Shown in pieces: positions 1-7,745 of a DNA stretch of 25,389 bases (position 1 is its first letter; the number at the start of each line of letters is the position of its first letter). The position numbers were made by a program, and so were the translations under genes. Source of the stretch: Promethearchaeota archaeon (GTDB lineage: Archaea; Asgardarchaeota; Lokiarchaeia; Sigyniarchaeales; SOKP01); the NCBI GenBank assembly GCA_019057355.1, contig DXJM01000444.1, forward strand, positions 1 through 25,389, read 5' to 3'. The notes beneath the pieces were generated by a model that saw only the letters and a program-made list of their open reading frames with translations, made no database searches and was not told the DNA's origin.

Positions 1-175
1 AATCTAAAAAAATCATAATTTCTTGACAAAAGATGTAATTGAGAAGCTAAATAAGAAATACAATATAAAAATAACAATTGATTATCTCAATTTCTTAATG
101 GATATTGCTAGTAGCTATTTTAGTATTGAATTAAATCGACCTTCCAAAACAGATGATTTCTTAGGATTTATGTAG
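1..175 (+). CDS. C-terminal fragment of a zinc-ribbon family paralogue, frame broken at an A7 run
   Basis: Only the end of this gene is in the window. Reading to the TAG at 173-175 gives about 55 residues ending in DDFLGFM. The stretch EKLNKKYNIKITIDYLNFLM followed by DIASSYF aligns without gaps to ELNKQLNLNMAIDSRYMIFLM followed by DIVNNYY at the C-terminus of the 15635-16486 gene, so the two are paralogues. The frame is closed by TAA at 5-7. The preceding frame (AAT CTA AAA at 1-9) would join it if the seven-A run at 6-12 had six A residues, so the break is probably a homopolymer error or a recent 1-nt mutation. Function unknown; see the full-length relative. Confidence 0.55.
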
Positions 176-381
176 TAATCTTTATTATTAGCACCTTGTC
201 AAGATATAATAATATATTTCTTTTTTGAAGGGTGGTTTAAGATTTTTTCTTTCAGCTAATCATTGAATCGAAGATTTCTTTTTTTATTGATGTGTTCCTC
301 TTTTCCATCCAATGCTTATAAAATATAGTAAGGTATATTTTCAAAATCCTTAGATAATTGTTAATTTCCATACTTTTGGGA
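176..381. other. AT-rich convergent intergenic region
   Basis: This lies between the 3' end of the + strand fragment and the corrected 3' end of engB on the - strand. It contains several T runs on both strands, compatible with archaeal T-rich termination. A 39-codon ATG frame exists on the - strand (252-371), but I see no ribosome binding site or recognisable protein in it, so I do not call it a gene. Confidence 0.4.
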
Positions 382-1046
382 CTAAAGATTTAGATGATAA
401 TTTATTATTTTTTTTAATGGTTTAATATTTATTTTTTTTAAAGCGGAGATTTCTAAAAATGGGATATCATTCTCAGACATTAGTTCATTTATTTCAATTA
501 TATTAAATCCAAATCCTTTTGCTGAGTCAATAAACATATTAATTGATTTTTTTTTTCAAATTGTGAAAGCTTGTCGATCTTGTTAAAAATAATTAAAATT
601 GGAATATTGAATTCTCTTAAAAAATTAATCAATTCAAAACTTAGAGGAATAGTCTCTTTATTTTGCGTGAAATACTTGTCAATTTCATCCTCAATTCTTA
701 ATATGTTGATCACGACCAATCCAAAAAAATATTCTTGACTATGCTTTTCCACATGCAAGATAATCTGTTTTTTGATGTGATCCTCCCTTCGACGACTTGA
801 AGATTTCATGTATCCAAACCCGGGTAAATCTACGATTTTATAGGGCAAGTTTGGCAAGTTTATTGATTTTAACAATAGAGTACTTCCTGGTGCTTTTCCA
901 GATTTACCTTTATATTGCTTTGGATTTGGAAGGAGAAGCCGAGTGATTGAACTTTTTCCCACATTGGAGTTTCCTATTATTAAAAGAGAAGGTTTATTTT
1001 TCATTTTAGAACATTCCTGTATGATTTTAAATGTCTTGGAAGTCAT
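382..1046 (-). CDS. engB: EngB/YihA-type ribosome-biogenesis GTPase, apparent frameshift near the C-terminus
   Basis: A TRAFAC GTPase of the EngB family, whose bacterial members assist large-subunit assembly. Visible motifs are G1 GNSNVGKSS (25-33), the G2 region GKAPGST (50-56), G3 DLPGFGYM (73-80) and G4 NKID (155-158). The uninterrupted frame stops at 498 without a G5 motif. After the ten-T run at 547-556, the next frame gives a good EngB tail with G5-like EISALKKINIKPL and stops at 382-384. One extra nucleotide in the run would join the two into about 221 residues, close to family length. An assembly error is likeliest; a true mutation or slippage is possible. The start at 1046 overlaps the upstream gene by 20 nt. 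An alternative ATG at 1004 has AGGA about 9 nt upstream and also precedes G1. Confidence 0.8.
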
Positions 1047-1884
1047 CTTTTAAAAAATCAGAAAACATCTTTTTTTTTTCTTCTTTTGGAATGATGGGTC
1101 TATTAATTAGGGGTTCACCCGATTCTTCCAGCAATGTTTTCAAAGTCTCGACATTTATGTTTATTTTGAACTTCCCGCCTCCCATATAACGTATTATTTG
1201 CTTATCATTCATATTTAATCTCAGGATATACCCAAGACCAAAATAGAATTGATGTTCAGGGATGGGATCTATTGGATTTTTACTTGTTTTTTCCTTTAAT
1301 ACATCATACAATAGTACTTTTGAAGCTGTATGATCCTCTACTTCAAAAACAAGATACCATAAAGCATGATACCATATTTTTTCTTTCTTAGTTTTTATAT
1401 ATTCTAAAAAACTTTCAGGCGTAATGGTTTCTTTTTTTTGCACTTCAAGTTTTTTAAATAATTCTTTTTTGATTCTTGCTTCAAGATCGTCTTGTATTGG
1501 TTGAACGAGTTTAACATCTTCATCTTGCAATTTGTCCGTCTCTTGTTTAACCCCTTCAATAGCATCTTTCATGTCTTTTAATTCATCAAGATCGAGTGCA
1601 TCAATATCGGAGAAATCCTCTAACATCGTTTCTCTTTGAATTATTTCATCTTCAAATCGTGTTGAAGCACTTTCGCGTTCTTGAACATTTCCATGTTCCC
1701 TTGCATGATCTATTTTTTCGTATTCTTTCACTTCAGCGATGGCATTTTGCATTTCTTGAATTTCTTCCATATCTAAATCTTCTAAATCCGAAAAGTCCAT
1801 CTTGAGATGTTCTATTTCATTGAGATATGTTTTCAAATCTTCATTTTCTTGATTTTGGTTTTTGTTCTCTTGATTTTCATTCAT
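1027..1884 (-). CDS. Acidic coiled-coil protein with an internal duplication, unknown function
   Basis: Not recognised as a named family. The 285-residue product has three parts. The N-terminus (1-28) is rich in N, Q and E. A highly charged helical region (about 29-150) contains a duplicated unit: DFSDLEDLDMEEIQEMQNAI starting at residue 30 and DFSDIDALDLDELKDMKDAI starting at 90, a period of 60. A less charged C-terminal domain (about 155-262) has aromatic and hydrophobic segments (WYHALWYLVFEV, FYFGLGYILRL) and a GGGKFKI turn; it looks globular and may be winged-helix-like, which is a guess. No signal peptide or membrane helix is seen, so it is probably cytosolic. It is the first gene of a two-gene unit whose 3' end overlaps engB by 20 nt, implying translational coupling and perhaps a role in GTPase function or ribosome assembly. 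Confidence 0.75.
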   Translation of the reverse strand: MNENQENKNQNQENEDLKTYLNEIEHLKMDFSDLEDLDMEEIQEMQNAIAEVKEYEKIDHAREHGNVQERESASTRFEDEIIQRETMLEDFSDIDALDLDELKDMKDAIEGVKQETDKLQDEDVKLVQPIQDDLEARIKKELFKKLEVQKKETITPESFLEYIKTKKEKIWYHALWYLVFEVEDHTASKVLLYDVLKEKTSKNPIDPIPEHQFYFGLGYILRLNMNDKQIIRYMGGGKFKININVETLKTLLEESGEPLINRPIIPKEEKKKMFSDFLKDDFQDI

Positions 1885-2149
1885 GATTTCATCATCAGTA
1901 TTTTACAGGTACCACCTTGTTAATCATAATTAACTTAATGAAAATAAATATTTATCTGAATTCTCTTGATGATGTTTTATTTTTCCAATTGAATTGTGTA
2001 ATATAAATCATCGATTAAAATGTGATAAATACATAACTAAGATAATTTATCGATGTTTTTTACTATTTCTGATTAAAATCAAAAATTCTTTAATTTTTCA
2101 TTTATTTAGATACATAGTCAAAGTAATTTTAAAATATTTTTAATGTACT

Positions 2150-2860
2150 ATGGAAAAAATTAATCTAAGTAGAATTAAAGGGATTATTTTTGATTTAGAT
2201 GGTGTGATTTATGATGTAGGACCTTCTATTAAAAAAGCAGTAGAAGATTGTATTGAGAAATATAACATAAAAATTGATCGTGAAAGTATTTTGCAGGAAA
2301 TTGCCCATCTTCTTGAGGACATTCAAAATTATCCCCTACCTCGAATAATATTAAATTCCTATGAATTGTTGAAAAACACATCTTTCTTGGATGGATTATC
2401 TTATTTTAAAAAAATGCGTATTGTGGTTTTTTTATTCAACCAGTTTAACGGATATAAAGAAGATGCAACTGTTTTTGATGGAATAGGTGATATTCTTATT
2501 AAATTATCTAAAAAGGTAAAACTAGCGATATTAACTAATAATAAGAGCACTTATGCTGAAGATATTTTAAAAAAATTTAACCTCTATAAATATTTTAATA
2601 CAATTATTGGATTTAATGATGTGAAAGAAAATAAACCCAATCCGGAAGGCATCCTAAAGATCTTGGATGGATGGCATCTAAAAAATGAAAATATAGTATT
2701 TATAGGAGATATGACTTCGGATATCATTGCAGGGAAAGCTGCAAGAGTATACACGATAGCCGTGGCAACGGGTCTTGCCAAAAAGGAATCTTTAATTGAA
2801 AATGAACCAGATTTCTTAATAAATCATCCTAAAGAATTGAAACAGCTTTTTAATCTTTAA
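2150..2860 (+). CDS. HAD-superfamily phosphatase (phosphoglycolate phosphatase-like)
   Basis: A class IA haloacid dehalogenase-like hydrolase of 236 residues, complete for the family. Motif I is FDLDGV with nucleophile D15 and general acid D17. Motif II is LTNN (T129), motif III is K162 in ENKPNP, and motif IV is GDMTSDI with D187 and D191. The stretch between motif I and residue 105 is the helical C1 cap. Family members dephosphorylate small metabolites such as 2-phosphoglycolate; the substrate cannot be read from sequence. The gene is monocistronic, transcribed divergently from the coiled-coil/engB pair and convergent with the EF-2-like gene. The ATG at 2150 lies 12 codons before motif I, the usual distance. 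No Shine-Dalgarno site is visible. Confidence 0.85.
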   Translation: MEKINLSRIKGIIFDLDGVIYDVGPSIKKAVEDCIEKYNIKIDRESILQEIAHLLEDIQNYPLPRIILNSYELLKNTSFLDGLSYFKKMRIVVFLFNQFNGYKEDATVFDGIGDILIKLSKKVKLAILTNNKSTYAEDILKKFNLYKYFNTIIGFNDVKENKPNPEGILKILDGWHLKNENIVFIGDMTSDIIAGKAARVYTIAVATGLAKKESLIENEPDFLINHPKELKQLFNL

Positions 2861-2866
2861 AACACA

Positions 2867-2904
2867 TTTTTTTAAATAAATAAATACAAAAAAAAGATAA
2901 AAAG
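2867..2904. terminator. T-rich convergent terminator region
   Basis: The 44-bp gap between the HAD gene and the EF-2-like gene has a T7 run on the + strand just after the HAD stop. On the - strand there is a T8 run (+ strand A run at 2888-2895), followed by more T-rich sequence, just after the EF-2 stop. T-rich tracts without a stem are the known form of archaeal intrinsic terminator. Assignment is by position and composition only. Confidence 0.4.
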
Positions 2905-5157
2905 TTAAGTGCGCTTGTAGATAAATCTTTCCCAAGATTTTCTTGAAGGTAATTCGTTTGGCAGCCCTTTTCTTTTACGAATCTCTAAAATGAGATTTTC
3001 TTCAATACTTGCAGGTACTTTTTCAAATCCTGAAAATTCATATCCAAAAAAAGCTCGACCTTGGGTGGCACCACGTATTTCATCAGCGATTCCTATGGTT
3101 TCGGAAGCAGGAATTTGACCTTGTACCCTAACATATTCTCCTTCAGGAATTACATTTGAAATCCTACCACGACGCTTACTTATAACACCACTTACGGGAC
3201 CTTCCGTGCCTTCGGGGGTCTTTACATCTATTTTTTGGATTGGCTCAAAGAGATGAGGTTCGGCGTCCAGCATTGATAGAGATAATGAAGAAAATGCCAT
3301 TCCAGCAATTTGACCGTACTGAGTGTGCCTAGGATCTTCGTGAATGACCATATCAGTAAACACGGCTTTAATACCCGTTGCAGGTTCCTTAGCTAAAATA
3401 CACCCCCCGATCCATTCTCTAAACGCATTAACAATTGTGCCCCTGACCCTATCAAAACGCTGTAATCCCGTTGTTCCATTTACAAGCAAGCTACCTTGGA
3501 AGACGTCCACGATACGCCTTGCTTCTTTGGCATCCCATCCTCCTTCTTCTCTCAATATTTTCGCTCGTTCTTTTTCATCTTGCAAGTCATTTATTTTACC
3601 GGACTCTATTAGCTTTTCAGTAGCTTTATCTAATGGTTCGACATAAAGTAAAAGGCGATTATGAGTATTGGCGGATTTACAGTGATATTCTGGTCCTTTT
3701 TTCAATATCTTCTCTCGATAGACGATTATAGGTTCTCCAATATTAATTTCAACTTGATTATTAATTCTTTTTGTAAGGATTTCAATTTGAAGAGGATCAA
3801 TACCACTGAGAATGAATTCTTTAGATTCTTCATCCAACCGATAAGTAGCAGTAGGATCTGCTTTTAACCATTTGCTAACAACTTCAGCTAATTTATCAAT
3901 ATCATGAGGATCCTTTGATTTAATACTTCTTGACACGACCGGTTCGCATGCATATTGAATTTTCTCAAAGGTAGGTAATTTTTGTTGCTCTTCTTTCTCT
4001 TTTGGAAGATTATTTACATTCATAAAAGTTTCTCCCGATGGACAAATAAAACCAAAAAGGGCGAATAGATTACCAGCTGGTACTTTTGGAATATCCAATA
4101 TATCCGTGATTTCCATTACACCTAATCGCTTCACACGACTAGTTGTTTTGCTTCCGATAAGATATAATGTATCGGTTTGATCAAATGTACCCGAGAAGAT
4201 ACGTCCAATGAGAGTTGCCTGGTAATTTTTCTTTGGATCTAAAAAAATTTTCGTGATCATACCATAAAGAGGACCATTAGGATCGCTTTTTTGAAGAGCT
4301 TGTCCCAACTCCGAGTTTAAATCGCCGCCCCAAATATGTGGGATTCGATATTTTGAAGCAGTAACGGGATCTGGAAGATGATCGACAACCATTCTTAACA
4401 AGCTTTCATCTAAAGGAAGGGTATCCCTTAACCATTGGATGTCTCCCTCAGAATATTTTTCAAAGACATCTTGGGGTTTCAATCCTTTTTCCAATAAAAT
4501 CTCATAAGTAAAGCCCCATCCATGTTTGGCTGAACCAATAGCTACGGAATTTTTGGCGAAATCTACCCCCCAATCGCTTCCTTTTGGTCTGACTCTTTTA
4601 ATTATATCGTTAATTTGTTTTGTAATAGCATCTACTTTGCTAAACGTATTTTTAGGACTTAATTTCAATTCAGCAATTAATCGATCAACTTTATTGATAA
4701 AAAGTACAGGTTTACAATATTCTTCCCCTACTGCTAAACGAATATTTGTTTCTGTCTGGGTCATTATTCCTTCAAGAGCGTCAACTAATATGATAGCACC
4801 ATCACTCCCTCTGAGTGCTCGCGATACCTCTCCTGTAAATGAAATGTGCCCGGGGGTATCATTAATCTGGAAAATGTATGGTTCTGGATCATCTGGTTTT
4901 CTAGGATCATTAAACGCAAGTAAGACTACACTCGTAAAAATCGTAATACCTCGTTCTTGTTCTTCATCATCACTATCAGTCATTTGCAATTGACCAGCGT
5001 CTTCAGGCCTCATTAATCCAGCACGCCTCATGAGATAATCTGAAGCCGTTGTTTTACCATGATCGATATGTGCTGTAATACTAAAAATCCTTTTTTTTTT
5101 ATATGAACCCTGTGTAATTTCTTTTGAAATCTCTTCTGGGTTTTTAACTTTTACCAT
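2905..5157 (-). CDS. Translation elongation factor 2 family GTPase with altered domain IV loops (possible EF-2 paralogue)
   Basis: A full-length EF-2 family protein (750 residues), which in canonical form drives tRNA-mRNA translocation. The G domain has G1 AHIDHGKTT (29-37), switch I RGITI (69-73), G3 DTPGH (100-104; canonical DTPGHVDF is DTPGHISF here) and G4 NKVD (155-158). Domains II-V follow in normal order and the C-terminus keeps IRKRKGL. The domain IV tips differ from canonical archaeal EF-2. The SPNKHNR loop reads SANTHNR (495-501). The diphthamide loop DAIHRGPAQ reads DPRHTQYGQ, so the modifiable His (H611) remains but the following Arg-Gly is Thr-Gln. This resembles the EF-2 paralogues described in Asgard archaea, so a canonical copy may exist elsewhere. 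The gene follows the CCA enzyme and corrinoid genes after 367 bp and probably has its own promoter. Confidence 0.9.
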   Translation of the reverse strand: MVKVKNPEEISKEITQGSYKKKRIFSITAHIDHGKTTASDYLMRRAGLMRPEDAGQLQMTDSDDEEQERGITIFTSVVLLAFNDPRKPDDPEPYIFQINDTPGHISFTGEVSRALRGSDGAIILVDALEGIMTQTETNIRLAVGEEYCKPVLFINKVDRLIAELKLSPKNTFSKVDAITKQINDIIKRVRPKGSDWGVDFAKNSVAIGSAKHGWGFTYEILLEKGLKPQDVFEKYSEGDIQWLRDTLPLDESLLRMVVDHLPDPVTASKYRIPHIWGGDLNSELGQALQKSDPNGPLYGMITKIFLDPKKNYQATLIGRIFSGTFDQTDTLYLIGSKTTSRVKRLGVMEITDILDIPKVPAGNLFALFGFICPSGETFMNVNNLPKEKEEQQKLPTFEKIQYACEPVVSRSIKSKDPHDIDKLAEVVSKWLKADPTATYRLDEESKEFILSGIDPLQIEILTKRINNQVEINIGEPIIVYREKILKKGPEYHCKSANTHNRLLLYVEPLDKATEKLIESGKINDLQDEKERAKILREEGGWDAKEARRIVDVFQGSLLVNGTTGLQRFDRVRGTIVNAFREWIGGCILAKEPATGIKAVFTDMVIHEDPRHTQYGQIAGMAFSSLSLSMLDAEPHLFEPIQKIDVKTPEGTEGPVSGVISKRRGRISNVIPEGEYVRVQGQIPASETIGIADEIRGATQGRAFFGYEFSGFEKVPASIEENLILEIRKRKGLPNELPSRKSWERFIYKRT

Positions 5158-5524
5158 AATTTATTCACATTATTTTTTTTTAAAGCGTATTATGAGATTA
5201 AAATAACAAGGATTGTATTTTTAAATCCATATCTGAATTGTGAAAAGAATGAAACCATAAAAATTTTGTGTATTCAAGCAATTAGACGTGTTATTCTAAA
5301 CAGCTTTTCTATGTCTTTAAGAAAATGACCTAATCAAGTCTAAAATCCGAAAATCTTTGCTTTTTTTAATTTAATTTACAAAAAAATAAATATTAACGTA
5401 AAAATATGGGAAAGGGAAGCAAAAAGTAATTCAATGAATGGTTTGGAAGATTTTTTCCTTAAATAGCCATTTCATTTTGTTAATAATCGTTTTTTTAACC
5501 ATGAATAGTACAGTTAAAATTACT
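5158..5524. other. 367-bp intergenic region upstream of the EF-2-like gene
   Basis: This stretch separates the corrinoid gene from the EF-2-like gene, both on the - strand. Apart from the candidate TATA box at 5216-5225 and several T and A runs, I see no open frame longer than about 25 codons, no tRNA-like fold and no strong repeat. The long gap argues that the EF-2-like gene is transcribed separately from the two genes upstream of it. Confidence 0.5.
5216..5225 (-). promoter_or_regulatory. Candidate TATA box for the EF-2-like gene
   Basis: On the - strand this reads TTTAAAAATA, a good match to the archaeal TATA consensus, about 60 nt upstream of the start codon. A start site 25 nt downstream would give a leader of roughly 35 nt. 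A GTGA tetranucleotide about 8 nt before the ATG could act as a weak ribosome binding site. Confidence 0.4.
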
Positions 5525-6175
5525 CTATTTTTTCAGTAGTTTTTTTACATGTCTTACTCCTGAAAGGACATCATTAGCATAATCATCAGCCCCAAATCTT
5601 AAAGCGAGTTCTAAATTTAGAGAGGGGCCACCTACTATTATTTTAACCCTTTTACGTAATCCTGCCTCTATTAATGCTTCATGTGTAACCTCAATTTCTT
5701 TGATAGTCATTGATAAAAGGGAACTTAAAGCAATAATAGATGCTCCAGTTAGTTTCACTTCCCTAACAATGGTCGCTGCGTCAACATCCACGCCCAAATC
5801 GATTACGTCAAAACCAGAGCTCATTAGAATGGTTCCTAATAAATTTTTTCCTATATCATGATGATCTCCTTTCACGGTACAAATAATGACTTTTTCTTTC
5901 CGTTTTTTCTCATTGATAACTACTAACCGTGGTTTTAGAACCTCGAAAGCAGCCATTATCGTTTCTCCGGCAAGCATTAACTCGGTTAAATAGTATTCCA
6001 TATTTTCATAGCGACGACCGACCTCATCCATGCCATTCTTGAGCGCTTTTATAATCTCAAAAGGAGAAATGTTGTTTTCATCTAGTGCAAGGGTGATGAT
6101 ACGAGCTATTTCATCTATCTCAAGTTCGACAACCATATTCGTGATTTTTTCTAATATCATTGAGAATTCTTGCAT
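5525..6175 (-). CDS. Corrinoid (B12)-binding protein of a methyltransferase system
   Basis: A two-domain corrinoid protein of 216 residues, the size of MtmC/MtbC/MttC-type proteins. Residues 1-85 form the helical B12-binding cap, with LTELMLAGETIMAAF typical of it. Residues about 93-216 are the Rossmann-like B12 domain. The cobalamin signature DHHDIG (104-109) supplies D104, axial ligand H106 and G109, followed by the SSLLSMT (151-157) and VGGPS (181-185) cofactor-contact motifs. Such proteins carry a methyl group on cobalt between a substrate methyltransferase and a second methyltransferase. No methyltransferase, reactivase or pterin enzyme is encoded nearby, so the substrate is unknown. The gene starts 19 nt after the CCA enzyme stop and is probably co-transcribed with it. 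ATG codons for residues 1 and 6 are both possible starts. Confidence 0.9.
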   Translation of the reverse strand: MQEFSMILEKITNMVVELEIDEIARIITLALDENNISPFEIIKALKNGMDEVGRRYENMEYYLTELMLAGETIMAAFEVLKPRLVVINEKKRKEKVIICTVKGDHHDIGKNLLGTILMSSGFDVIDLGVDVDAATIVREVKLTGASIIALSSLLSMTIKEIEVTHEALIEAGLRKRVKIIVGGPSLNLELALRFGADDYANDVLSGVRHVKKLLKK

Positions 6176-6194
6176 TTTATTATCTTTAAGTAAT

Positions 6195-7646
6195 CTAATT
6201 AATTTGAAAAGGCAAAACCATTTCTTTCAAGATATGAAGTGCCTTCTTGCTTGAGGAGAATTTGGCATTCCGTGCTTCGGAAACATTTATTACGTTAAAA
6301 TTATCCGGAATTTTATCTATTATAAAATTTTTAACAAAATCTAAAAATGACGAATAAGCTCTTTCTGATTCAACCCACACATAATTATTTTTTTCAAAAC
6401 AATTTTGATTTTTTTGTTTGAATTTTTTTACATGCTCTCTTTCTTGCAGGGGAGGACCCCTTCTCAAATAAACTTTAGAAATTTCAGGTTTTGAACAATA
6501 TATTCCAATGTTATATTCTCTAAAATTTTCCTCGAAATAGACTTCAAAAAGAATCCTTCCAAATCGTTCTTCATTTGTAGGCTCCTTTTCTCCATTAGTT
6601 TTTATTTTCTCACCCAAAACATAAGCTTTATCTCTATTTATCGTGTAGTGAACCGTATCATCTTCATTTTTTAATTCGATTATGAAATAGTTTTCTAGCT
6701 TTGAGACATCTGCTTCTGGAATCGGTAAAATTTCAAAAAAACTAGGATTGGGTCTTTTTAAAAACTCATAAATTCTCTGATTACAAAAATCATAAGCTCT
6801 CTTAGATATTGCAGATGCCACATTTCTATTTGAATCGATTGGATCTGTTAGAATGAAGAAGTCCTCTTTAAAATGAGGGATCTTTTTCAATTCCTCCTCA
6901 GACCTTTTAAAATAGTCTAATGGCGTTTTATAAAGCCTATTAAAATTCATAAAGACATTTTCAATCGTTTTAAAATGATAAATTAGCAATTCTGCGCTGT
7001 ATCCGATGAAACCAATCTTGCCAACTGCACTCTTATCACCATAACAATGGCAACTTTTAAAAAATTGCTTTAATAGCCTTACATCATCTTTTTGATCCTT
7101 TGAAAGATTATCGCGAACAAACCGTCCATGCCAAGGAGAGCGATCAACTGCCGTTATTATTCCGTTTTTTCTAATATAATCAAGGTTTAAATCAAAATAA
7201 AGGACGAGGTCCAATTTAATATTAAGATTTTTTTCTTCATCAATAAAATTAACGGTTACATAAGGATGTTCTGCATATAATAGACGAGGTTGTTTAAATT
7301 CCTTTAAAATCAATGATCTCATTATCCAATCATTACATAATTTTAAGAAATCTTTTTTAGATTTCTTTTTTAATTGAGTTTTGGATAATCCTTCGTATTT
7401 TTGCTTGTACAAATCATGGTTTAAACCAATAAAAATGTCAATATCAAAATCGTCTCTTAATTGTGTCTGTTTAATTCCAGTGGATCCTTGTGGTTCTATA
7501 TTTGTATACTCGATAGCTAATTTATTAGCAGAATTTTTGAGTAATATTCTAACAACATCCACTATCTCATTTATTTGAAATATTTCCTCAGGAGTTGGGA
7601 TGATTTCTTCTAAAACTTGTTGAAAAATGTTGTTTAATGAAGTCAT
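6195..7646 (-). CDS. cca: Archaeal-type (class I) CCA-adding tRNA nucleotidyltransferase
   Basis: Adds or repairs the 3'-terminal CCA of tRNAs using CTP and ATP without a nucleic acid template. The nucleotidyltransferase core shows the GS motif (PQGSTG, 52-57), metal-binding DFDIDIF with D68 and D70, and third carboxylate D146 in IKLDLV. The archaeal-specific region then follows: AVDRSPWHGRFV (166-177), DDVRLLKQFFK (187-197) and GFIGYSAELLIYHF (212-225), matching the AVDRTPFH...VRLLKaFlK...GFSGYL pattern of class I enzymes. At 483 residues it is slightly longer than most archaeal homologues (about 440-460). It opens a unit with the corrinoid gene downstream. No Shine-Dalgarno site is visible. 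Confidence 0.92.
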   Translation of the reverse strand: MTSLNNIFQQVLEEIIPTPEEIFQINEIVDVVRILLKNSANKLAIEYTNIEPQGSTGIKQTQLRDDFDIDIFIGLNHDLYKQKYEGLSKTQLKKKSKKDFLKLCNDWIMRSLILKEFKQPRLLYAEHPYVTVNFIDEEKNLNIKLDLVLYFDLNLDYIRKNGIITAVDRSPWHGRFVRDNLSKDQKDDVRLLKQFFKSCHCYGDKSAVGKIGFIGYSAELLIYHFKTIENVFMNFNRLYKTPLDYFKRSEEELKKIPHFKEDFFILTDPIDSNRNVASAISKRAYDFCNQRIYEFLKRPNPSFFEILPIPEADVSKLENYFIIELKNEDDTVHYTINRDKAYVLGEKIKTNGEKEPTNEERFGRILFEVYFEENFREYNIGIYCSKPEISKVYLRRGPPLQEREHVKKFKQKNQNCFEKNNYVWVESERAYSSFLDFVKNFIIDKIPDNFNVINVSEARNAKFSSSKKALHILKEMVLPFQIN

Positions 7647-7704
7647 TTTTTTATTTGGATATAATGCACTACTTTTTTGAGTAATTAAAAAATTATAAAT
7701 GTCT

Positions 7705-7714
7705 TATTTATATA
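7705..7714 (-). promoter_or_regulatory. Candidate TATA box for the CCA enzyme unit
   Basis: On the - strand this reads TATATAAATA, about 60 nt upstream of the ATG at 7646 and inside the 99-bp gap after the IF5B stop. Match to the archaeal TATA consensus and position are the only evidence. Confidence 0.35.
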
Positions 7715-7745
7715 TCAATAACATTGCTTTAACCATTAAATTGAT

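Noticed and set aside
252..371. 39-codon ATG frame on the - strand downstream of engB
   Set aside because: No ribosome binding site, no recognisable domain, and the AT-rich region readily produces such frames. The corrected engB ends just upstream of it.
2009..2055. CATCGAT/ATCGATG 7-bp inverted repeat in the region between the coiled-coil gene and the HAD gene
   Set aside because: Short arms with a 33-bp spacer in AT-rich DNA; easily due to chance.
5158..5524. Possible tRNA or small RNA in the long gap upstream of the EF-2-like gene
   Set aside because: I found no acceptor stem, T-loop or stable long hairpin; only A/T runs and a candidate TATA box.
6195..7646. CD-NTase/OAS-like defence nucleotidyltransferase as an alternative reading of the GS...DID protein
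   Set aside because: The AVDRSPWH and DDVRLLKQFFK motifs and the overall layout fit the archaeal CCA-adding enzyme; no effector or defence genes adjoin it.
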